Assembly (NCBI GenBank): GCA_030744635.1
Contig: JASLQE010000305.1
Span: 1-7,813, forward strand
From: Dehalococcoidia bacterium
GTDB taxonomy: Bacteria > Chloroflexota > Dehalococcoidia > JACVQG01 > JAHKAY01
DNA: 7,813 nt
Direction of reading: 5' to 3'
Shown: positions 1-6,452 of the stretch, piece after piece
How the letters are laid out: each line of letters begins with the position of its first letter
Numbering within the stretch: the stretch's first letter is position 1
The notes under the pieces: generated by a model
The model's input: only the letters and a program-made list of their open reading frames with translations
Database searches by the model: none
Told to the model about the DNA's origin: nothing
Program-made: the position numbers and the translations under genes

Positions 1-2
1 TG

Positions 3-842
3 ATTGGCCGGCTCCAGGGGCGTATCGTGGGCGGACAGGTCCTGTTCCACGGCGAGGACATCATGCGCTGGCCGGAGGAGCAGGTGCGCCGGCTGCGGGG
101 CCGTCGCATCGCTCTGATATTCCAGGACCCGCATACGGCCCTCAACCCCGTGCTGCGGGTATCGGACCAGATAACCGAACCCATGAGGCTGCACCTGGAG
201 CTTACCAAGGCGCAGGCCCGGGAAAGGGCCATTGACCTGATGCGCGAGATAGGTATCCCCCAGGCGGAGATGCGTATTGATGAGTACCCGCACCAGTTCT
301 CCGGCGGCATGAAGCAGCGGGTCCTCATCGCCTCTGCCCTGTCTTGCAACCCCGAAATACTCATCGCCGATGAGCCCACCACCGCCCTGGATGTGACCAC
401 CAAGGCCCAGATACTGGACATCTTCCGCCATCTGAAGCAGGACCGGGATATGTCCATCATCTTCATCACCCATGACTTGGGGGTGGTGGCCGAGATTGCT
501 GATAGGATAGTGGTGATGTACGGGGGCCGGGTGGTGGAGGTGGGCACGGTGACGGACATATTTGACGGCCCGCAGCACCCCTATACTCAGGGACTCCTGC
601 GCTGCCTGCCGGACATCTGCCGGCCACGGGAGAGGCTGGAGTCCATCCCCGGTACCATCCCCAGCCTCATCCGCCCACCGGACAACTGCAACTACGGCCC
701 CCGCTGCCCCCAAGTGATGGGTGTTTGCCGGAGCCAGAGGCCCCCGGACTACCTTACCGCGCCGGAACGCCGGGTGGCCTGTTTCCTGTATACCCGTTAC
801 CCGGTGTACACCCCGGGCACCGGAGTGGCCGCCGGTGGTTGA
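3..842 (+). CDS. Peptide/nickel-type ABC importer ATPase, DppD/OppD family (5' partial)
   Basis: ATP-hydrolysing subunit of a peptide/nickel/opine-class importer. It would sit on the cytoplasmic face of the membrane and pair with the next gene's product. The reading frame is open to the left edge, so 279 codons are visible and roughly 50 residues, including the Walker A loop, lie outside the window. Seen in order: Q-loop FQDP (Gln at 123), signature FSGGMKQ (297-317), Walker B ILIADEP (Asp 369, Glu 372), D-loop ALD, and the switch His in ITHDLG (471). The C-terminal oligopeptide-transporter extension has the cysteine pattern CNYGPRC, then VC, then VAC. In a crystallised DppD homologue these cysteines hold a [4Fe-4S] cluster; here that is inferred. 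An internal GTG at 27 could pass for a start, but conserved sequence (GRIVGG) continues upstream of it. The transported substrate cannot be read from the ATPase. Confidence 0.93.
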   Translation: MGRLQGRIVGGQVLFHGEDIMRWPEEQVRRLRGRRIALIFQDPHTALNPVLRVSDQITEPMRLHLELTKAQARERAIDLMREIGIPQAEMRIDEYPHQFSGGMKQRVLIASALSCNPEILIADEPTTALDVTTKAQILDIFRHLKQDRDMSIIFITHDLGVVAEIADRIVVMYGGRVVEVGTVTDIFDGPQHPYTQGLLRCLPDICRPRERLESIPGTIPSLIRPPDNCNYGPRCPQVMGVCRSQRPPDYLTAPERRVACFLYTRYPVYTPGTGVAAGG

Positions 843-1803
843 CGGGAAGCTGGTAGAGGTCCGGGACCTGAAGAAATACTACCCGCTGAGAACGGGGCTG
901 CTGAAACGCCATGTGGGGGATGTGAAGGCGGTGGATGGGGTCTCTCTACATATAGTGGAGGGGGAGGTGCTGGGCCTGGTGGGGGAGACCGGATGTGGCA
1001 AGTCCACCCTGGGACGCACTATCTTACGCCTGGAGGAGCCGACTGCAGGCCGGGTCCTCTTCGAGGGCCGGGATATCACCCACCTGGGGCGAAAAGCCCT
1101 CAAGTCACTGCGCCGGGAGATGCAGATGGTGTTCCAGGACCCGCAGTCATCCCTGGACCCGCGGATGAGGGTGGGGGACTCGGTGGGGGAGGCCCTGCTC
1201 ATCCAGGGCGTAAGCGATGAGGAGGAGCGGTGGGCCAGGGTGGAGGTGCTTTTAGAGCGGGTGGGACTGGAGAAGGAGCATGCCCTGCGCTACCCCCACG
1301 AGTTCAGCGGAGGCCAGAAACAGCGTATAGGAATCGCCCGCGCCCTGGCCGTAACACCCCGGCTTATTGTGGCCGATGAGCCGGTGAGCGCCCTGGATGT
1401 CTCCATCCAGGCCCAGATACTAAACCTGCTGGCTGACTTGCGGCTGGAGTTCGGCCTTAGCTACCTCTTCATCGCCCATGACCTCTCCGTCATCGGGCAC
1501 ATCTCAGATAGAATAGCGGTAATGTACCTGGGGAAGCTGGCTGAGGCGGCCCCCAAGGCGGATATTTTCCAGGAACCCCTGCACCCATATACCAAAGCGC
1601 TGCTGTCCGCTGTCCCCATCCCCAACCCGCACCTGAGGAAAGAACGCATCCTGCTTGCAGGGGATGTGCCCTCCTCCCTGGACCCTCCTTCCGGGTGCCG
1701 CTTCCATCCGCGGTGCCCCTGGGCCTTTGACATCTGTCCCAGGGTAGAGCCGGAGCTGCTGCTGAGGGGAAGCCACCTGGTGGCCTGCCACCTCTATCGC
1801 TGA
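835..1803 (+). CDS. Peptide/nickel-type ABC importer ATPase, DppF/OppF family
   Basis: Second ATPase of the same importer, 322 residues, close to the usual length for the family. Visible motifs: Walker A GETGCGKST (50-58), Q-loop Gln101, signature FSGGQKQR (157-164), Walker B LIVADEP (Asp181, Glu182) and switch His215. The C-terminal extension contains CRFHPRC, then IC, then VAC, the same cluster-type cysteine set as in the partner. I chose GTG 835 because conserved sequence begins there (VDGKLVEVRDLKK). A GGAG at 822-825 lies 9 bases upstream, and the resulting 8-base overlap with the preceding stop suggests translational coupling. A longer frame from ATG 721 runs through the previous gene and adds arginine/proline-rich sequence that does not resemble the family. 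The two genes would be the last of an operon whose permease and binding-protein genes lie outside the window. Confidence 0.95.
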   Translation: MVDGKLVEVRDLKKYYPLRTGLLKRHVGDVKAVDGVSLHIVEGEVLGLVGETGCGKSTLGRTILRLEEPTAGRVLFEGRDITHLGRKALKSLRREMQMVFQDPQSSLDPRMRVGDSVGEALLIQGVSDEEERWARVEVLLERVGLEKEHALRYPHEFSGGQKQRIGIARALAVTPRLIVADEPVSALDVSIQAQILNLLADLRLEFGLSYLFIAHDLSVIGHISDRIAVMYLGKLAEAAPKADIFQEPLHPYTKALLSAVPIPNPHLRKERILLAGDVPSSLDPPSGCRFHPRCPWAFDICPRVEPELLLRGSHLVACHLYR

Positions 1804-1826
1804 GCCTGATGGGCCTTATTGCCTTT

Positions 1827-1855
1827 GGGGCGGTTTAGCAGCCCCTTCTCTATTT
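1827..1855 (+). terminator. Probable intrinsic terminator after the ABC genes
   Basis: GGGGC (1827-1831) can pair with GCCCC (1841-1845) around a 9-base loop. The stem is followed by the T-rich run TTCTCTATTT. It begins 23 bases after the ABC stop codon and just before the pyrG promoter. The stem is only 5 bp and the T tract is interrupted, so it may be weak. Confidence 0.5.
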
Positions 1856-1859
1856 GGAC

Positions 1860-1888
1860 TTGACAGGAGAATGGCGAGGGGTTAGAAT
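1860..1888 (+). promoter_or_regulatory. Sigma70-type promoter for pyrG
   Basis: A perfect -35 TTGACA (1860-1865), a 17-base spacer and a -10 TAGAAT (1883-1888, one mismatch to TATAAT). Transcription would start near 1895 and give a leader of about 125 bases before pyrG. The predicted start region is not the GGGC used for reiterative-transcription control of pyrG in Bacillus, so that mechanism is not evident here. Confidence 0.7.
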
Positions 1889-1907
1889 TTATTGAACTCC
1901 ACGGGAA

Positions 1908-1935
1908 GGGCTGGCATGTCCTCGTTGCCAAACCC
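1908..1935 (+). other. Possible hairpin covering the leader-ORF start
   Basis: GGCA (1913-1916) can pair with TGCC (1926-1929), and GGG (1908-1910) with CCC (1933-1935). The fold would bury part of the Shine-Dalgarno and the A of the ATG of the leader ORF at 1916. The stems are short, so this is a structural suggestion only. Confidence 0.25.
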
Positions 1936-2020
1936 TGATGATTTTTACCTGTGCGGCTGTGATGGTTTGTGTTTCCCAGACGGGCGGGTCGGGGCTAAGT
2001 CCCATTCTATTTGTCCATAA
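1916..2020 (+). CDS. Candidate 34-residue leader peptide upstream of pyrG
   Basis: A short ORF starting at ATG 1916, preceded by an AAGGG Shine-Dalgarno-like stretch at 1906-1910 with a 5-base spacer. It ends with TAA at 2018-2020, whose last A is the first base of the pyrG ATG (arrangement TAATG). It lies wholly inside the transcript expected from the promoter at 1860-1888. The peptide begins MSSLPNPDDFYLCGC and has four cysteines (13, 15, 19, 33); I recognise no family. pyrG lacks a visible Shine-Dalgarno, so ribosomes finishing this ORF could restart on pyrG. A chance ORF of this length is not rare; position and spacing are the main support. Confidence 0.4.
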   Translation: MSSLPNPDDFYLCGCDGLCFPDGRVGAKSHSICP

Positions 2021-3651
2021 TGGCTAAATATATACTCATAACCGGAGGTGTGGTGAGTTCCCTGGGCAAGGGGGCCACTGTTGCCTCCATAGGACGCATC
2101 CTGAAGAGCCGGGGACTATCGGTAGTGGCCCAAAAGCTGGACCCCTATCTGAATGTGGACCCGGGGACGATGTCCCCCTATCAGCACGGCGAGGTATATG
2201 TGACCCAGGATGGAGCCGAGACCGACCTGGACCTGGGCCACTATGAACGGTTCATAGATGTTGACCTCACTAGCACCTCCAGCGTTACCTCGGGGCAGAT
2301 TTACAGCTCGGTTATCGCCAAGGAGCGGCGGGGCGACTTCTTAGGGGGCACTATTCAGGTGGTGCCGCATGTCACTAACGAGATTAAGGAGCGTATCAAG
2401 GACATGGCTCGGCAGAGCCAGGCCGATGTGGTGATTGTGGAGGTGGGTGGTACGGTGGGCGATATAGAGGGGCTGCCGTTTCTGGAGGCCATACGCCAGG
2501 TGCGTAACGATGTGGGCCGTGACAATGTGCTCTACATACACCTTACCCTGCTGCCCTTTCTAGGGACTACCGGGGAGCTCAAGACCAAGCCCACCCAGCA
2601 CAGCGTGAACGAACTGCGGCGCATAGGTATCCAGCCTGATATCATCCTGTGCCGCAGTGAGAAAGAGGTGCCGGAGGCGGCGAGGCAGAAAATATCCCTC
2701 TTCTGCGATGTGCAGAGGGAGGCCGTAATCCCCCTGCCCACTGTAGGCACCATATATGAGTTGCCCCTGGTGTTGGAGGAGTCCGGACTGGGGGAGCTGA
2801 TAGTGAAAATGTTACACTTGCCCCACAGCCACAGTGACCTGCACGAATGGCGGCAGATTGTGGGCAGGCTGAAGGCGGTGCATGAACCGGTGAACATAGC
2901 CCTGGTGGGCAAATATGTAGAACTCTGGGACTCCTATCTCTCCGTGAAAGAATCACTGTGTCATGCCGGCATACATCATAGCCGGGATGTGAACATAACG
3001 TGGGTTCACTCGGAGGAACTGGAGGGGGATGGGGTAGAGAGGCTGCTGCGAGATGTCCAGGGCATAGTGGTGCCGGGAGGCTTTGGACAGCGCGGTATCG
3101 AGGGCATGATAGTGGCTGCCAGATACGCGCGGGAGAACGCAATCCCCTATCTGGGACTGTGTTTGGGAATGCAGGTGATGGTCATAGAGTTCTCCCGTTA
3201 TGTCTTCGGCTCCGAGAAGGCCAACTCCACTGAGTTCGACCCCGAAAACCCTTATCCGGTGATAGACCTCATGCCGGACCAGTCAGGGGTGGTCTCCAAG
3301 GGGGGTACCATGCGTCTGGGGGGCTATCCGTGCCGCCTGGTGCCGGGTACCAGGGCCCGGGATGCCTATGGTACCGAGGAGGTGTGGGAGAGGCATCGCC
3401 ACCGCTTTGAGTTCAACAACCGTTACAGGGAAGAGCTGAGACAGGCCGGTATGGTGGCCGGCGGCGTGTCCCCTGAAGGCCATCTGGTAGAGATATGCGA
3501 ACTGGCCGCCCATCCGTGGATGATGGGCACCCAGTTCCACCCTGAGTTCCGGTCCCGGCCCAACCGGCCACACCCTTTGTTCCGGGACTTTGTGGGGGTG
3601 GCCAAAGACATACTCAGAGAAGGGGCGCAGCCGCTACTGCCCTGGTCTTAG
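2020..3651 (+). CDS. pyrG: CTP synthase (glutamine-hydrolysing)
   Basis: Converts UTP, ATP and glutamine to CTP, the last step of pyrimidine nucleotide synthesis, in the cytoplasm; the family acts as a tetramer. The 543 residues match the usual length. The N-terminal synthetase domain shows the P-loop GGVVSSLGKG (9-18, Lys17), then YQHGEVYVTQDGAETDLDLG and the EVGGTVGDIEG motif. The C-terminal class I glutamine amidotransferase domain shows GGFGQRG, the nucleophile Cys381 in LGLCLGMQ, and His507/Glu509 in TQFHPEF. All catalytic residues are present. I chose ATG 2020 because family sequence starts exactly there (MAKYILITGG). An in-frame TTG at 2011 would add only three residues. No Shine-Dalgarno precedes either start, but the first codons are A/T-rich. 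Translation may depend on coupling to the leader ORF that ends on the ATG. Confidence 0.98.
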   Translation: MAKYILITGGVVSSLGKGATVASIGRILKSRGLSVVAQKLDPYLNVDPGTMSPYQHGEVYVTQDGAETDLDLGHYERFIDVDLTSTSSVTSGQIYSSVIAKERRGDFLGGTIQVVPHVTNEIKERIKDMARQSQADVVIVEVGGTVGDIEGLPFLEAIRQVRNDVGRDNVLYIHLTLLPFLGTTGELKTKPTQHSVNELRRIGIQPDIILCRSEKEVPEAARQKISLFCDVQREAVIPLPTVGTIYELPLVLEESGLGELIVKMLHLPHSHSDLHEWRQIVGRLKAVHEPVNIALVGKYVELWDSYLSVKESLCHAGIHHSRDVNITWVHSEELEGDGVERLLRDVQGIVVPGGFGQRGIEGMIVAARYARENAIPYLGLCLGMQVMVIEFSRYVFGSEKANSTEFDPENPYPVIDLMPDQSGVVSKGGTMRLGGYPCRLVPGTRARDAYGTEEVWERHRHRFEFNNRYREELRQAGMVAGGVSPEGHLVEICELAAHPWMMGTQFHPEFRSRPNRPHPLFRDFVGVAKDILREGAQPLLPWS

Positions 3652-3695
3652 CCGGCTGTAGCAGCGGGATATCCGGTAATAGCGCCATTACATCA

Positions 3696-3738
3696 ACCGA
3701 AAACATGTCGTGCCCGCGCCGTAGGCGTTACTTTCGGT
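3696..3738 (+). repeat. Nested inverted repeats in the rho leader
   Basis: ACCGAAA (3696-3702) is the exact reverse complement of TTTCGGT (3732-3738). Inside the loop, CGCC (3717-3720) can pair with GGCG (3724-3727). A separate small repeat, GTAAT/ATTAC (3676-3680 and 3687-3691), lies just upstream. None is followed by a T tract, so they are not intrinsic terminators. They sit in the 132-base gap between pyrG and rho, in which I found no convincing promoter. They may be leader-RNA structure or chance. Confidence 0.3.
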
Positions 3739-3784
3739 CAGTGGGGCGGCACTTGCAAGCCCTAAAGGCTAAGAGGAGGCTCAT

Positions 3785-5047
3785 ATGACCCTGGCCGAAC
3801 TGGAGGCCAAGACTAAAGAGGAGCTGGTAGACCTGGCCAAAGGCCTGGGCCTACCCGGCCCCCAAGCCCTGAGGAAGCAGGACTTGGCTTACCGTGTCCT
3901 GCAAGCCCAGACGGAGCATCAGGGCAACATCTTCGTGGCAGGTGTGCTGGAGACCATGAGCGAGGGCTACGGTTTCCTGCGCCAGCAGACATTACTCCCC
4001 AGCAACGCCGATGTCTATGTTTCCCAGTCCCAGATACGCCGCTTCGGTCTGAGAAGTGGGGACATGGTCTCAGGGCAGGTGCGCTCCCCCAAGGAAGGGG
4101 AGAAGTATTTTGGACTGCTGCGGGTTGAGGCTGTTAACGGGGTGGACCCTGAGACCGTTAAAAGGCGCCCCTTGTTTACCTCCCTCACGCCCGTGTTTCC
4201 CGATAGGCTGCTGGACCTGGAGCACAACCCCCGGCATCTGGCCACCCGGCTAATCAACCTGATATCTCCCATAGGCCGTGGGCAGCGGGGCCTGATAGTC
4301 TCGCCGCCAAAAGCGGGGAAGACCATGCTTCTCAAACAGCTGGCCAGTGCCATCTCCTCCAAGTATGATGACATTCACCTCATGGTGCTCCTTATCGGCG
4401 AGCGACCTGAGGAAGTTACCGATATGAGGCGCTCGGTGAAGGGAGAGGTGGTGGCAGCCACCTTTGACGAGCCGCCCGAGATTCATACGCGGGTGGCCGA
4501 ACTGGCCCTGGAGAGGGTGAAGCGGCTGGTGGAGATGGGGCGGGATGTAGTGGTGCTGCTGGACGGCATCACCCGGCTGACACGGGCCTATAACCTGGCC
4601 ATGCCACCCTCCGGGCGCACACTTTCCGGGGGTATAGATTCAGTGGCGCTGTATCCTCCCAAGCGGTTCTTCGGAGCCGCCCGTAACACGGATGAAGGTG
4701 GCAGCCTGACCATTCTGGCCACCTGCCTGGTGGATACGGGAAGCCGTATGGACGAGCTTATCTACGAGGAGTTCAAGGGCACCGGCAATATGGAGATACA
4801 CCTGGACCGCCGCCTGGCGGAGAAGCGGGTATTCCCCGCCATGGAGCTGCTGCGCAGCGGCACCCGCCGTGAGGACCTGCTGATGAATGAGCAAACCCTG
4901 AAGCAGGTGTATGTCTTCCGCCGTATGGTGAGCGTGCTGGGCTCCTCCTCCAACAACCAGTCGGAGGTTACCGAGCTGGTGCTGGACCGCATGGGCCGCA
5001 CTCAGTCCAACACCGAATTCCTGGCCAACTTGTCCAAAGACCTGTAA
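3785..5047 (+). CDS. rho: Transcription termination factor Rho
   Basis: Hexameric RNA-dependent ATPase and translocase that ends transcription of untranslated RNA. It has 420 residues, close to E. coli Rho, with no large insertion. In order: an N-terminal helical domain (about 1-45), a cold-shock-like primary RNA-binding domain with RNP1 GYGFLR (61-66), and a RecA-type ATPase core. The core has Walker A PPKAGKT (174-180, Lys179), catalytic Glu206 in GERPEE, Walker B Asp260 in VVLLDGITR, the Q-loop SGRTLSGG and arginine finger Arg361 in SGTRRED. These residues sit five positions before their E. coli counterparts, so the enzyme appears intact. ATG 3785 is supported by AGGAGG at 3774-3779, 5 bases upstream. 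It follows pyrG by 132 bases and may share its transcript. No intrinsic terminator was seen after it. Confidence 0.98.
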   Translation: MTLAELEAKTKEELVDLAKGLGLPGPQALRKQDLAYRVLQAQTEHQGNIFVAGVLETMSEGYGFLRQQTLLPSNADVYVSQSQIRRFGLRSGDMVSGQVRSPKEGEKYFGLLRVEAVNGVDPETVKRRPLFTSLTPVFPDRLLDLEHNPRHLATRLINLISPIGRGQRGLIVSPPKAGKTMLLKQLASAISSKYDDIHLMVLLIGERPEEVTDMRRSVKGEVVAATFDEPPEIHTRVAELALERVKRLVEMGRDVVVLLDGITRLTRAYNLAMPPSGRTLSGGIDSVALYPPKRFFGAARNTDEGGSLTILATCLVDTGSRMDELIYEEFKGTGNMEIHLDRRLAEKRVFPAMELLRSGTRREDLLMNEQTLKQVYVFRRMVSVLGSSSNNQSEVTELVLDRMGRTQSNTEFLANLSKDL

Positions 5048-5073
5048 TCTCAGTCGTCCGGACAGAAAAAACC

Positions 5074-5102
5074 TTGACTACCGCCCACAATAATGATAAA
5101 AT
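5074..5102 (+). promoter_or_regulatory. Promoter for the ferritin-like gene
   Basis: TTGACT (5074-5079), a 17-base spacer and TAAAAT (5097-5102), with a TGA extended -10 directly upstream (5094-5096). Transcription should start near 5109, about 30 bases before the ATG. The -10 and the start site lie inside a palindrome, which suggests repression. Confidence 0.7.
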
Positions 5103-5126
5103 ATCTCATAAGAGAATTATTATCAT
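5093..5126 (+). promoter_or_regulatory. Candidate operator palindrome (PerR/Fur-like?)
   Basis: A 34-base dyad centred at 5109.5. ATGATAA (5093-5099) mirrors TTATCAT (5120-5126) and TCTC (5104-5107) mirrors GAGA (5112-5115); 13 of 17 base pairs match. It covers the -10 and the predicted start of transcription. AT-rich dyads at rubrerythrin promoters are often bound by PerR or Fur, but this one does not fit the 15-base PerR consensus closely. The repressor is therefore a guess. Part of the left arm is also the extended -10. Confidence 0.5.
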
Positions 5127-5138
5127 AAAGGAGGTGTC

Positions 5139-5564
5139 ATGGCCCTGGAGCTTATCAACGAGAACAAAATCGGCGAGGCCAAGGGAACGGCCGTGGAGGA
5201 GGCGGTAGAGCAGAACTTTCGGGGGGAGACCTCAGAGGTGGGGCTCTACCTTGCCATGGCGTGGCAGGCCCAGCGGGAGGGCTACCCAGAGATAGCAGAT
5301 GCCTTGAAGACAGTGGGCTGGGAGGAAGCCCAGCACGCCGCCCGTTTCGCCATCCTCAATGGAAAGATATCGGCCAGCACCAGGGAGAACCTGGAACGCA
5401 TGATGGCCGGTGAGCAGGCTGCCAACAAAGGAAAGCGGGAGGCAGCCATAAAGGCCAGAGAGGCCGCCGGCGACGAGACCCATGAGGTCTTTGATGAGTC
5501 CAGCCGGGATGAGGCCCGCCACGCCAGGCTGCTGGAGGGTCTGCTCCGCCGCTATTTCGGGTAG
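5139..5564 (+). CDS. Rubrerythrin-family ferritin-like diiron protein without rubredoxin domain
   Basis: A 141-residue four-helix diiron protein of the rubrerythrin group, cytoplasmic, probably reducing hydrogen peroxide or binding oxygen in an anaerobe. Metal-binding motifs: Glu30 (GETSE), Glu63 and His66 (EEAQH), Glu92 (GEQ), Glu125 and His128 (DEARH). The protein ends at YFG right after the fourth helix, and no CxxC pair is present. The rubredoxin electron-transfer domain of classical rubrerythrin is therefore absent, and electrons would have to come from another protein. AAAGGAGGTG (5127-5136) is a near-perfect Shine-Dalgarno for ATG 5139. It has its own strong promoter and a candidate operator, so its expression is probably induced by stress or metal state. 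A rubredoxin-bearing relative follows 269 bases downstream. Confidence 0.9.
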   Translation: MALELINENKIGEAKGTAVEEAVEQNFRGETSEVGLYLAMAWQAQREGYPEIADALKTVGWEEAQHAARFAILNGKISASTRENLERMMAGEQAANKGKREAAIKAREAAGDETHEVFDESSRDEARHARLLEGLLRRYFG

Positions 5565-5575
5565 GTCGGAGTAAG

Positions 5576-5617
5576 CCTTCCCGCGTATATGGCAGCCTGA
5601 TACAACAGAGCGGAAGG
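5576..5617 (+). other. Long-loop hairpin just after the ferritin-like gene
   Basis: CCTTCCCGC (5576-5584) can pair with GCGGAAGG (5610-5617) with one bulged C, enclosing 25 bases. Only TTT follows, so it is a poor intrinsic terminator. It could instead stabilise the 3' end of the upstream transcript. The loop holds GGCAGCC (5591-5597), which is complementary to later segments of the spacer. Confidence 0.3.
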
Positions 5618-5658
5618 TTTCACTATGAATCCGTAATATAGGCGATTGATTGCTATTT

Positions 5659-5751
5659 GGCTGCCGGAGTGGGTATCATAGGCTGGGACTGATTATACCC
5701 ACCGCAGCCTCGGCTGCCCCATAAATTGGAGGTACTAGGGGGCGAAGCCCC
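5659..5751 (+). promoter_or_regulatory. Structured spacer with alternative pairings upstream of rubrerythrin
   Basis: This is most of the 269-base gap (5565-5833) between the two rubrerythrin-type genes, in which I find no gene. GTGGGTAT (5669-5676) pairs perfectly with ATACCCAC (5695-5702). Around it GGCTGC (5659-5664) pairs with GCAGCC (5704-5709). GCAGC (5704-5708) can instead fold onto the adjacent GCTGC (5713-5717). GGGGC (5739-5743) can pair with GCCCC at 5747-5751 or at 5716-5720. Competing stems are what an RNA switch would show. I match it to no known riboswitch, and no convincing promoter lies in the gap. Confidence 0.35.
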
Positions 5752-5833
5752 ACAGAATAATATCCGTGGGTGGGTGGGATAGACAAGGTCTGTAATACCG
5801 CAGTAAAGCAATTCAGGGAGGTCTGCTGACATA

Positions 5834-6334
5834 ATGAGAGCGATGACCGATGCCAATCTGAGGGCGGCCTTTGCAGGGGAGAGCCAGGCCCACATGCGCT
5901 ACCTCATCTTCGCTGACCGGGCGGACCGGGAGGGAAAGCCCAATGTGGCCCGGCTGTTCCGGGCCATTTCCTTTGCGGAGCAAATCCACGCCACCAAGCA
6001 CTTCCGCACACTGGCGGAGATAAAGGACACCTCCCAGAACCTACAGGCCGCCATCAGCGGCGAGACCTATGAGGTGGAGGAGATGTACCCCGTCTTCAAG
6101 GCGGTTGCCGAACTACAGGAGGAGAAGCAGGCGGTGCAGGCCAACGATTGGGCACTTCAGGCGGAGATGGTCCACGCCGGCATGTATACCCAGGCCAAGC
6201 AGGCGGTGGACGCCGGCAGAGATGTATCACTCGGCGATGTGTTCATCTGCGATGTCTGCGGTCACACCACGGAGACCCTGCCCGATAAGTGTCCTCTCTG
6301 TGGGGCTAAAAAAGAGAGCTACCGCAAGTTTTAG
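5834..6334 (+). CDS. rbr: Rubrerythrin
   Basis: Classical two-domain rubrerythrin of 166 residues. It is a cytoplasmic peroxidase of anaerobes that reduces hydrogen peroxide with electrons passed from NAD(P)H oxidoreductases through a rubredoxin-type iron. The diiron domain shows Glu16 (GES), Glu49 and His52 (EQIH), Glu77/Glu80 (GETYE) and Glu111 and His114 (EMVH). The C-terminal rubredoxin-like FeS4 site has Cys139/Cys142 (CDVCG) and Cys153/Cys156 (CPLCG). All expected ligands are present. I chose ATG 5834, with GGGAGG at 5816-5821; its 12-base spacing is rather long. ATG 5843 is possible but would put the Shine-Dalgarno 21 bases away. Regulation may involve the structured spacer upstream, or read-through from the ferritin-like gene. 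Confidence 0.96.
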   Translation: MRAMTDANLRAAFAGESQAHMRYLIFADRADREGKPNVARLFRAISFAEQIHATKHFRTLAEIKDTSQNLQAAISGETYEVEEMYPVFKAVAELQEEKQAVQANDWALQAEMVHAGMYTQAKQAVDAGRDVSLGDVFICDVCGHTTETLPDKCPLCGAKKESYRKF

Positions 6335-6338
6335 ATTT

Positions 6339-6366
6339 GCCCCTGCCTGAGGGTTGGCGGGTGGGC
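6339..6366. other. GC-rich hairpin between convergent genes
   Basis: CCTGCC (6342-6347) can pair with GGCGGG (6356-6361, one G-U), with GCC/GGC able to extend the stem past a small bulge. It starts 4 bases after the rubrerythrin stop, in the 118-base gap before the 3' end of the minus-strand flavoprotein gene. No T tract follows on either strand, so it is not a standard intrinsic terminator. Rho-dependent ending is possible for both genes. Confidence 0.3.
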
Positions 6367-6452
6367 TAGAAACGGGTGGTGTATACTGCTCAGTCCTGCG
6401 GCACAGATGGCTGCATGGGTGGTCACGCCGGTTGGGGGATCGCCACGGGTCG

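Noticed and set aside
721..834. An N-terminal extension of the second ABC ATPase from ATG 721
   Set aside because: It lies within the coding sequence of the first ATPase and has no family resemblance. GTG 835 has a good ribosome site and begins conserved sequence.
1991..2010. GGGG-CTAAG-TCCC followed by ATTCTATTT as an attenuator before pyrG
   Set aside because: The stem is only 4 bp with a G-U pair and the T tract is poor; too weak to annotate as a terminator.
2011..2019. TTG 2011 as the pyrG start
   Set aside because: It adds only MSI before the conserved MAKYILITGG and has no Shine-Dalgarno. ATG 2020 is the family start.
2642..3142. A 166-codon minus-strand open frame inside pyrG
   Set aside because: Proline/serine/cysteine-rich translation with no motif, fully antisense to conserved pyrG sequence; a shadow frame.
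5056..5063. GTCCGGAC palindrome after rho as a terminator
   Set aside because: It is only an 8-base palindrome with no loop, and it is followed by A residues rather than T.
5766..5778. GTGGGTGGGTGGG as a G-quadruplex
   Set aside because: Only three closely spaced G runs are present. The nearest fourth run, GGGGG at 5738-5742, would need a 25-base loop.
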